Below are positions 19,316 through 26,224 of a DNA stretch of 46,863 nt, one piece after another. The notes below the pieces were generated by a model, which had not been told where the DNA came from, ran no database searches, and saw only the letters and a program-made list of their open reading frames with translations. Where the stretch lies: NCBI GenBank assembly GCA_016930515.1, contig JAFGGO010000183.1, positions 1 through 46,863 on the forward strand. Reading direction: 5' to 3'. Made by a program: the position numbers and the translations under genes. The stretch's first letter is position 1; each line of letters starts with the position of its first letter. This DNA is from Promethearchaeota archaeon (lineage in GTDB: Archaea > Asgardarchaeota > Lokiarchaeia > Sigyniarchaeales > SOKP01).

Positions 19316-20215
19316 ATGAATGAACTAATGATAGATGGAGAAGATAGAGAAGAAGAGGAAGAACCCGAAGTAGAGAAAACGGAAGAAATGATCCGCTACG
19401 AGGAAGAAACGGGAAAGTACGCCGTTTGGCGAGGGTCGGTAACTGAGGCTTTTAAAAAATGGGCAAAAGGAGAAAAAATATACGATAGGGACAAGGAACG
19501 AATATCCTTGTATGTATCCGAAAATACAAAAACTGAATGGCAGGAGTTTATCAAGAAACACAGTTATTCAACGATTTCTAAACTCATAAGGGAAAGCGTG
19601 AGGTATTTTATAGAAAAAAATTCAAAATTACACGGGAAGGCTGCCTCTCAATTGGACGAAGACTCTTTGGCAAGTATGTCGCATGCTTTAAAGGAACCAC
19701 TAACTTCAATAAAAGGTTTTAGCCAATTATTGCTTGAAACGCATAAAGACGAATTAAGCGAGGAGGTTTATTCAACTATAAAAAATATCTTCGACCAGAG
19801 CATCCTTCTTGAAAACAAGATCATTAACATCTTGGACAACATTAAGGTAGAGCAGGAATCGGTTGATATTTTATTAATCGAAGACGATATAGCGACTATC
19901 AAGTTATTGCGAAGCTATTTCAAGGGTAAGGGATACACCTGCAAGGGCGTGGTAAGTGGTACGAAAGGCATTGAAGAATTGCGCGTTGTAACTCCGAAAG
20001 TCATCCTTCTTGATATTATCCTGCCTGATCTATCGGGTTATGAATTATGCAAGATGATCAAGTCGGAAAAACGATTTGAAAACATACCAATCTTCCTGCT
20101 TACGGCCATACCTGGTTCTGAGGTTAAAAAAAGGCTCGAAGATACGCACGCAGATGGCTATATTCTAAAACCATTTGATTTTTCAGATTTTGAGGTTGTT
20201 CTACAAACTATTTAA
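19316..20215 (+). CDS. RHH-like / DHp / receiver signalling protein, second copy
   Basis: A 299-residue paralogue of the preceding gene, lying 236 bases downstream on the same strand. It has the same order: a shorter acidic start, the shared EEMIRYEEETGKYAVWRG block, an RHH-like segment (about 62-100), a DHp hairpin with His123 in MSHALKEPLTSIKGF, and a receiver with Asp190/191, Asp233, Thr263 and Lys285. Again no ATPase domain and the same HALKEPL box. Each copy has its own AT-rich promoter region. The pair probably arose by tandem duplication. Confidence 0.75.
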   Translation: MNELMIDGEDREEEEEPEVEKTEEMIRYEEETGKYAVWRGSVTEAFKKWAKGEKIYDRDKERISLYVSENTKTEWQEFIKKHSYSTISKLIRESVRYFIEKNSKLHGKAASQLDEDSLASMSHALKEPLTSIKGFSQLLLETHKDELSEEVYSTIKNIFDQSILLENKIINILDNIKVEQESVDILLIEDDIATIKLLRSYFKGKGYTCKGVVSGTKGIEELRVVTPKVILLDIILPDLSGYELCKMIKSEKRFENIPIFLLTAIPGSEVKKRLEDTHADGYILKPFDFSDFEVVLQTI

Positions 20216-20367
20216 ATCTCATCAATGGAAAACCTCAGATAAAATTTAAAGTCAAAAATAATAAAACTGTTTTAATTTCGTTATTAAGAAGAATAGTCAT
20301 TTCAACCAAAATTGTTCTTGTCCTGTCCAAGATCTTTTCCAGTTACGGTCCATCTTTTATCTCTAGA

Positions 20368-22326
20368 TCAGATCTGCCAGGCCGCTTGGGCGCCTTCTTC
20401 GGTCGCCTCGATGATACGGCGTGGTTCATTGGTATCTCCAACGATAAAATGGCGGATCCCTTTCTTTTTGAGAAACGCCTTGAGGTCATTTCTTGGGGTG
20501 ACTCCAACTGCTACTATCACCTGGTTGATGGGTTCGAGTTTTTGTTCTTTCCCGTCGCTAATTACAACGACAGATGCAGTCTCGATCTTTTGGACTTTGG
20601 TATTGAATATGAGTTTTGCTCCCGCAGCAGCTAACCGCCTGTATAACATTGTACCGTGAGCAGAAACGGGAAGCACGGGTGGTTTGGATAGCATCTCGAC
20701 CAGTGTCACATCCTTTATCCCTTTTCCGCACAAGAAATCCGCAGTTTCCATGCCAACCAATCCTCCGCCGATCACCAGAGCGTGGTTTTTCGGTTTGACT
20801 TCACCATTCAAAATCTGCCAAGCATCGCACACGACCGAATTTGTGATCCCATCCGCGGGACATTCGGCTTTATCCGCACCACTGGCCAGAATGACGATTT
20901 CTGGCTTGCCTTGTTCAATCATCTTTTCGGTTAGTTCTACTCCTGTTTTGATGATCGCGCCATTTTTTGTACATCTGCGGGTAAGCGTGTCGATCCACCT
21001 TCCGTATACCGCTTTGTGAGGCGCTAGTTGGGCGTATTGAATCTGCCCGCCGGTATTTCTTTCCCGCTCGAACAGGGTGACCTCGTGTCCCAGTCGAGCA
21101 GCCTCAGATGCTGCCATCAAACCGGCCGGACCCCCGCCCACAACCCATACCGTACGACTCTTGTCGGCCCGTTTTTGAGGATAGATAGTTTCTTGCCCGG
21201 TTTCGGGATTAATAGCGCAGCGAACTGATTTATTCTCGATTGCCTCTCGTTCAATGCACCCCTGATTGCAAGCAAGGCACTCAAAAGTGTCTTCAGGATG
21301 ACCCTCCAGGGCGTTTTTCAGGAAATCTGGATCTGCAAGGTGTTGGCGCCCCACTGCAACGAAATCTGCATCCCCCCGCTCGATTACCTTGTCCATAAAA
21401 TAAGGATCTGTAAAACGGCCTACCGTAATAACTGGAACCTTGGTGACTTGCTTGATCTGGCGAGCGAGATCTACCTTGAATCCTTGCTCGTATTCCACTG
21501 GAGCGCTCGCGTTCGGAGTGCCAGTGCTGACTTTAATGTTTGCGTGGGTGCTAAATGATGCGTGAATGATGTCCGCGCCTGCGCTTACCAAGTCCGGGAT
21601 TATGGTCTTGATGTCGCTGATGGTGTATCCGTCCACGATACACTCCTCGCCCGATAAACGGATAGAAATTGGGAAGTCGTTACCTACCTGCTTTCGCACT
21701 TCACGTACGCACTCGATCATGAAGCGAGCCCGTGCTTTGAAATCCCCGCCATACTCATCGGTGCGTTTATTGGACTGTGCTGACAAGAACTGCATGAGTA
21801 GGTAGCCGTGCGCTCCATGGAGTTCGACCATGTCAAAGCCAGCAGCAACCGCTCGCTTGGCTGCCGCTCCGAAGGATGCGATGGCTTCCTGTATTTCTTC
21901 CAGAGTCATCTCGCGAGGGCTGCCCAAAAATCCGTAAATATAGCTTGGCACTGCGGATGGACCAATAGCGGTATGAGTTTTTGTCTTCAAATAGCTTTCA
22001 CGACCACAGTGGTGAAGCTGCATGGCAACCTTCCCTCCCCCCGCATGTGCTGCGGCAGCCAGCTTGCTTAACCCTGGAATAAACTTGTCGTCCCATACAC
22101 CTAAACAGACGGGACTCACCGATCCCAAGGGATGGACTTCCGTGATCTCGGTAATGATGAGCCCTGCACCGCTCTTAGCCCTGCGTTTCATATAGGCAAT
22201 ATTTGCTTCACTTACCGTGCCGTCTGGATTTCCGAGCCCTGTTCCCATTGGTGGCATTACCAAGCGATTTGGAATCTCTAAAGACCTGATTTTAATTGGA
22301 TTTAATAAATGTTCCAATGTGTTCAT
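20368..22326 (-). CDS. NADH:flavin oxidoreductase / 2,4-dienoyl-CoA reductase family enzyme
   Basis: An Old Yellow Enzyme type protein: an FMN TIM barrel (about 1-345, with MPPMGTGLG, HHCGRES, ELHGAHGYLLMQFLSAQSNKR and the phosphate loop near AVGRQHLADP), a 4Fe-4S motif (CLACNQGC...C), and a C-terminal FAD/NAD(P)H module (VWVVGGGPAGLMAA, VIGGGLVGMETADF). This matches FadH-like enoate reductases that use NAD(P)H to reduce C=C bonds. The ATG at 22326 is favoured over 22338 because GGGTGA is better spaced from it. The gene is clearly GC-richer than its neighbours, with bacterial-looking codon choice, which suggests transfer. Substrate unknown. Confidence 0.88.
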   Translation of the reverse strand: MNTLEHLLNPIKIRSLEIPNRLVMPPMGTGLGNPDGTVSEANIAYMKRRAKSGAGLIITEITEVHPLGSVSPVCLGVWDDKFIPGLSKLAAAAHAGGGKVAMQLHHCGRESYLKTKTHTAIGPSAVPSYIYGFLGSPREMTLEEIQEAIASFGAAAKRAVAAGFDMVELHGAHGYLLMQFLSAQSNKRTDEYGGDFKARARFMIECVREVRKQVGNDFPISIRLSGEECIVDGYTISDIKTIIPDLVSAGADIIHASFSTHANIKVSTGTPNASAPVEYEQGFKVDLARQIKQVTKVPVITVGRFTDPYFMDKVIERGDADFVAVGRQHLADPDFLKNALEGHPEDTFECLACNQGCIEREAIENKSVRCAINPETGQETIYPQKRADKSRTVWVVGGGPAGLMAASEAARLGHEVTLFERERNTGGQIQYAQLAPHKAVYGRWIDTLTRRCTKNGAIIKTGVELTEKMIEQGKPEIVILASGADKAECPADGITNSVVCDAWQILNGEVKPKNHALVIGGGLVGMETADFLCGKGIKDVTLVEMLSKPPVLPVSAHGTMLYRRLAAAGAKLIFNTKVQKIETASVVVISDGKEQKLEPINQVIVAVGVTPRNDLKAFLKKKGIRHFIVGDTNEPRRIIEATEEGAQAAWQI

Positions 22327-22568
22327 GTAAACATTCACCCATTTTTACTAAAAGAGTATATTTTTTAAATTTTTAAAAATATTTTATTTGCCAAAATAAA
22401 TCGAATATTAAATAAAAATTATTGTATTCATTTTCTTAAATCGATAGATATTTGTTCAATTGGGATTCACCATGATATTTTAAGTTCCTGTTTTTAATAA
22501 ATTATCTTTCATGTATTAAAAAATGAAAAATATATTACTTTATTTATAGAATTCTTTTATTTTACATC

Positions 22569-23408
22569 ATGACTTATTCAAATAAAGTTATATTGATTAC
22601 GGGTGCAAGTACGGGTATTGGTCGGGCTTGTACTGAGTTTTTAGCTCTTAAGGAATTCAGGATCTATGCTGGAGCGAGAAAAAAGGCTGATCTGAACGAA
22701 TTAAGCAATATCAAAAATGTTAAAGGCTTAGATATTAATGTAACTAACGAGGAAAGCGTTCAGAAAGCACTCAAATTCGTTAAAGAAGAAGGTTATGGTT
22801 TACACGCCATTGTTAACAATGCAGGTATTGCGAAGGTAGGTCCGCTCATGGATCTAAGCACTGAAACCTTCTCTGATCAGTTTAATGTAAATTTATTTGG
22901 TGTTCATAGGGTTACTAAAGCATTTTTTCCTCTCATATTAGAATCTAAGGGTAGAATTATTATGATGAGCAGCAATTCGGGATTTATATCGACCCCCTTT
23001 TTTGGACCATATTGTTCAAGTAAGTTTGCCTTGGAGGGATATGCAGATGCCCTAAGGAGGGAAGTTATGCTATACGACATTAAGGTAGTTATCGTCCAAC
23101 CAGGCAGAATCAAGACTCCTATTTGGACAAAAGGTGAAGAAACACTGCCTACATACCATGGCTCTATGTTTGAAAAAGAGGCGATGGGAGTGGGAAGTTA
23201 CGCAATTGAAAAAGGCAAGAGCGACTCTTTAAATCCCATCGAGGTTGCTAAAGTCGTTTATAAAGCTATCACGAAAAAAAAACCCAAAACCAGGTACATG
23301 ATAGTTCCTGACAAGTTCAGAAACAAGCTAATGAAAATCTTGCCAGATAAGACAATAGATAGAGTTGTAAGAAAAGAATTGGAAAAATTCAAAATTAAAG
23401 AGAGATAA
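22569..23408 (+). CDS. Short-chain dehydrogenase/reductase
   Basis: A 279-residue classical SDR using NAD(P)H. Cofactor motif TGASTGIG at residues 9-16, NNAGIA near residue 88, the catalytic Ser in MMSSNSG near 137 and the YCSSK catalytic Tyr/Lys near residue 150. The C-terminal part resembles the 17-beta-hydroxysteroid/retinol dehydrogenase-like group. Divergent from the flavin oxidoreductase with a 230-base AT-rich gap. The composition is typical of the AT-rich genome. Substrate not predictable. Confidence 0.88.
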   Translation: MTYSNKVILITGASTGIGRACTEFLALKEFRIYAGARKKADLNELSNIKNVKGLDINVTNEESVQKALKFVKEEGYGLHAIVNNAGIAKVGPLMDLSTETFSDQFNVNLFGVHRVTKAFFPLILESKGRIIMMSSNSGFISTPFFGPYCSSKFALEGYADALRREVMLYDIKVVIVQPGRIKTPIWTKGEETLPTYHGSMFEKEAMGVGSYAIEKGKSDSLNPIEVAKVVYKAITKKKPKTRYMIVPDKFRNKLMKILPDKTIDRVVRKELEKFKIKER

Positions 23409-23593
23409 ATAACCAATAAAGATTATCCTTGTTTTTATTATCAATCCTAATCGAAAATAACGATCCTCTCCCGAAGGATATTATTATACTTGGGGTGCTT
23501 CAGGCTATATTACCAAATAAGAATGGAGGAAAAGCCTTAAATACTCGATTGAACTAATATCCTCAACTCTATTAATAAAAATAGGGTGAAAAC

Positions 23594-23701
23594 ATGTCAA
23601 AAAAATTCGAGTCAAAGAAGAAAATCAAGAAAGAACCTGAAAAACACAAGGAAGAAAAGAAACCAGTTTCTTCGCCTAGTTCTGCTCCAAAAAGTCAATA
23701 A
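23594..23701 (+). CDS. 35-residue lysine-rich mini-protein
   Basis: ATG at 23594 with a good upstream site (ATAGGGTGA, 23581-23589). The product is MSKKFESKKKIKKEPEKHKE followed by a Pro/Ser-rich tail and a stop at 23699. It is very basic and probably disordered. The good leader argues for expression; the low-complexity sequence gives no family. It could be a nucleic-acid-binding peptide, or a chance frame. Confidence 0.35.
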   Translation: MSKKFESKKKIKKEPEKHKEEKKPVSSPSSAPKSQ

Positions 23702-23984
23702 AATCTTATGCATTGACTCTAGAGAAATAAAGAGCCTTCATCGCTCCGAAATTCTTTAATCCTGCTACTTACGTTATCGTCAAGGATGCTTATTATTTTT
23801 TTATTTACTCGAATTGTGGCTAATTTTCTAATATTTTAAAATAAATGCTTTTATGTAATTTTAAAAAGATAAATATTTATTTTAGTGATGAGAAGATTGA
23901 TTTTATACAATATGATGAGATTTTCCATTTCACATGAAATCGATTAATTTAATCAAGGAGTATATTCTAAAGTTAAATTAAGTC

Positions 23985-24929
23985 TTAACTTACAGGAACT
24001 CTCTTTTTGAAAATTTGCAGCACCTGTGATCCGCTAAATTTTATCCACTTCTTTAAAAAGTTCTTAAAATTAATTCCATTTCGTTTATCCACATTTAATT
24101 CTACAAAAAAATAAATTTTTGGATATTGCAATATTTTCTTGATGGTTCCAAAAAAATTTTCAAATAGAAAGCTTATCTTCCATTTGTTTTTCTGACTTTT
24201 AATTGTTTTGATGTAGGAAAAATATGCATCTTGGTCGAAAAAATCTTTAGAATTAAATATTAATGCTAAAGTGTGATAATAACTCTTTGAATGTTTAGAA
24301 TTTTTCAAATAAGGGCCATACATGTCGTCTCTCTTGTGCTTTCTTAACTCCAACCACATTTCTTCGTCTAAATGTTTAAATGCATTCACATACGATGTAT
24401 CGTCAGTAAAAAAAATGTTTTTGAAGATCCTTTCCATCCATGTTCTATGATTGGATTCTTTATCCATGTCGTGAATAAAAACAGCTTTTACAAAGGAATT
24501 CTTCATGATTCTAACCGCAAGTTTGATGGCTGCATCGTCTTTTGGGCCATCTATTAAAACGCAACATTCTCTATTTATTAATTTCGGAATGATCTTATTA
24601 GAATCTCCATAAATTAAATGAAGATTCTTATATCCAAATAAATTCTCATGAGATTGTATCGAATCTTTTGTATATTTCAGGTATTCAATACTATAAATTT
24701 CTTGATTAGAAGAATTGAAATTAGCAGCTATTATTTTAGTACTGTATCCGCTTGCTCTACCACTTTCAATAATTAACTTGACTTGAAAGTATTGAATTAT
24801 AGATACAAATAATAACATTTCACTATTGCAAATTCCCTTCAATTCATAACCGATATTAGCAACATTCTTTTCAAAAATAGGAAGATATTTTTGACAGATT
24901 TCTATTATATCGTCATTTTTTAATTCCAT
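23985..24929 (-). CDS. Class I SAM-dependent methyltransferase-like protein
   Basis: A 314-residue protein whose residues 30-190 resemble small-molecule/cephalosporin-hydroxylase-type methyltransferases: motif I region LIIESGRASGYSTKIIA, then EIYSIEYLKY, LHLIYGDSNKIIP and VLIDGPKDDAA, and an AVFIHDM strand. Residues 240-314 are basic with hydrophobic stretches and could dock to a membrane or glycan carrier. No neighbours share its strand or pathway. Acceptor unknown; the fold call is by motif spacing only. Confidence 0.6.
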   Translation of the reverse strand: MELKNDDIIEICQKYLPIFEKNVANIGYELKGICNSEMLLFVSIIQYFQVKLIIESGRASGYSTKIIAANFNSSNQEIYSIEYLKYTKDSIQSHENLFGYKNLHLIYGDSNKIIPKLINRECCVLIDGPKDDAAIKLAVRIMKNSFVKAVFIHDMDKESNHRTWMERIFKNIFFTDDTSYVNAFKHLDEEMWLELRKHKRDDMYGPYLKNSKHSKSYYHTLALIFNSKDFFDQDAYFSYIKTIKSQKNKWKISFLFENFFGTIKKILQYPKIYFFVELNVDKRNGINFKNFLKKWIKFSGSQVLQIFKKRVPVS

Positions 24930-25026
24930 AACTTTAAAAGAAGTGATACAAAATATTAAAAATTTTGTACGTAGTTAATTATCTTTACAAGCTTGTTTAG
25001 ATGTTAAATTGATTTTACAAAAATAA

Positions 25027-25133
25027 TGGCGGGCTATGAGGGATATTCGCCTCCATCCTTGTTGGATGGAAGTATCGAACCCCCGACCGTCAGGTTAAGA
25101 GCCTGCTGCGCTACCTGCCTGCGCTAATAGCCC
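25027..25133 (-). tRNA. tRNA-Lys (anticodon CUU) with a 30-nt T-loop intron
   Basis: Read on the minus strand: acceptor GGGCTAT pairs with ATAGCCC, D-stem GCGC/GCGC, anticodon loop CTCTTAA giving CUU (Lys), T-stem GGGGG/CCCTC with one G-U pair, discriminator G and an encoded CCA (25029-25027). The first anticodon-stem pair is G-A. The T-loop is 37 bases long instead of 7. Removing 30 bases gives the normal loop TTCGATT. There is no anticodon-loop intron. It lies 34 bases from the tRNA-Ser gene on the same strand. Confidence 0.92.
25044..25073 (-). other. T-loop intron of tRNA-Lys with bulge-helix-bulge junction
   Basis: The T-stem forms the outer helix. A central 4-bp helix TTCG/CGAA follows, with 3-base bulges ATA on the 5' side and TAT on the 3' side. 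A 9-bp inner helix CTTCCATCC/GGATGGAGG is capped by a 5-base loop. Cutting each bulge after its second base releases exactly 30 bases and joins loop positions 59 and 60. This is the strict hBHBh shape recognised by the archaeal splicing endonuclease. Confidence 0.85.
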
Positions 25134-25167
25134 ATATTACGAAAAATGATGTTTTAGTGCCTAAAAA

Positions 25168-25280
25168 CGCAGATGGAGGGACTTGAACCCCCGAGCGCTT
25201 GCGCGCACTGGCTTTCGTGCGTTCGCGGTTCTTTCGATGCGTGCCTCAAGGCCAGCGTCTTACCACTAGGCTACATCTGC
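25168..25280 (-). tRNA. tRNA-Ser (anticodon UGA) with an anticodon-loop intron
   Basis: Class II tRNA on the minus strand: acceptor GCAGATG/CATCTGC, discriminator G, long variable arm (GCGC stem) and T-stem GGGGG/CCCTC. The anticodon stem CTGGC/GCCAG encloses a 38-base loop. With an intron of 31 bases after position 37 (25214-25244) the loop becomes CTTGAGA with anticodon UGA, Ser. No CCA is encoded. The 3-bp D-stem has one C-A mismatch. Leu(GAG) was considered, but the stem register and discriminator G favour Ser. Confidence 0.85.
25214..25244 (-). other. Canonical 37/38 intron of tRNA-Ser
   Basis: 31 bases at the usual archaeal intron site. The 3' bulge is AAA and the 5' bulge AGG. The central helix between loop bases CTTG and intron bases CACG pairs at three of four positions, so the motif is relaxed compared with the tRNA-Lys intron. 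The interior has only short, imperfect pairing. Confidence 0.65.
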
Positions 25281-25582
25281 TTTTTTAAAATGATGGACGG
25301 CTTAAATCTTTTTCCAATACTAGATTCAAAAAATGCATTGTGGTATTTTATCTTTACGAATTCGACTTGAGAACTAATGGAACAAAGATGGAAAGAAATA
25401 ATGGTTGCTTGATCGAATATGAAGCGTGAAATTCTTAGCGAAAATTTACTTGAAACGACTTCTGTTCTTGATCTAAGCGCGAATCGTTCTCAACTTTGAA
25501 GCATGAGTGATAATGTTTTTATAAAAAATTGTTTTAGTATATCATGCCCCCGAATTTATTGAGTTCGCCGACGATTTAGCGT
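25281..25582. other. AT-rich spacer between tRNA-Ser and the JAMM gene
   Basis: About 300 bases with stops in all frames. It should hold the tRNA promoter next to 25281 (a T-rich tract follows on the plus strand) and the JAMM promoter at its right end. A C-box-like ATGATGG at about 25290 was noted, but no partner D box was convincing. Nothing else recognised. Confidence 0.35.
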
Positions 25583-25596
25583 AAAATATAAATTTT
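25583..25596 (+). promoter_or_regulatory. TATA-like element upstream of the JAMM gene
   Basis: AAAATATAAATTTT about 50-60 bases before the GTG start at 25644. This is the clearest TATA-like block in the region and would place transcription start near 25620, giving a short leader that includes CAGAGG. Confidence 0.4.
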
Positions 25597-25643
25597 ACCG
25601 AGCATTAATTAACGCGAGCTTACTACACATATCTCAGAGGTTT

Positions 25644-26138
25644 GTGAAAATTAGCACTAATAGCGCAGAAAATTTTAGGTATTTAATACCCCAGAAAATA
25701 TTTAACGAGATTACCGAGAAAGCCAAGGAGGAAATACCCTACATCATCCACGGCTGGATTTTTGCTGACCGAAAGGAAAATTTTGGCATCGTCAGCAAGT
25801 TTATCATGAATCCCGACTTGCGAAAGACCAAAGTACACACCAAGCCGAGAAGTTGGATGCGATACAAGAAATCCAAGATTATCAACATGCGAAAATTCAA
25901 GCAGGAATTGGGAGTGGATATCGCCTGGCAATTTCACACGCATCCGTCGGGAAACGAAAAATTGCACAACATCGACAAGCGTATCTTGAAATACTTGAGC
26001 AACGGCGTCATGATCATCGTGGTTCCCGAAGTACCCGAAAAACAACAAAAACCGCATCTCGTTGGATGGTATTACGATAAACGATACACGAAAAAACCGA
26101 TCATCGAAAAAATGGTTTTTGAAATCATTTCCGATTAA
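25644..26138 (+). CDS. JAMM/MPN-fold metalloprotease-like protein
   Basis: A 164-residue protein from GTG 25644. It has the complete zinc motif His98-x-His100-x10-Asp111, with Ser102 (FHTHPS...D). Upstream Glu29/Glu30 (EEIPYIIHGWIF) is at the place of the JAMM catalytic Glu. This is the core of MPN+ peptidases such as Rpn11, archaeal AfJAMM and RadC-like proteins. In Asgard archaea such proteins can act as deubiquitinases or sampylases, but no ubiquitin-like gene or E1/E2 is in the window, so the substrate is open. The rest of the fold is short but complete. Confidence 0.7.
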   Translation: MKISTNSAENFRYLIPQKIFNEITEKAKEEIPYIIHGWIFADRKENFGIVSKFIMNPDLRKTKVHTKPRSWMRYKKSKIINMRKFKQELGVDIAWQFHTHPSGNEKLHNIDKRILKYLSNGVMIIVVPEVPEKQQKPHLVGWYYDKRYTKKPIIEKMVFEIISD

Positions 26139-26224
26139 TTTTTTGTCCTTTCGTTTTCTTTTCTTTTTTATACTAAGATGCGACATGAAAAAATATTAAA
26201 GTCTCGATTCGTTATCGTGTCTGA

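Noticed and set aside
25173..25370. Plus-strand frame across tRNA-Ser
   Set aside because: Overlaps a well-folded tRNA gene and has no leader.
25285..25530. Box C/D sRNA near the tRNAs
   Set aside because: A C-box-like ATGATGG was found but no D box at a sensible distance.
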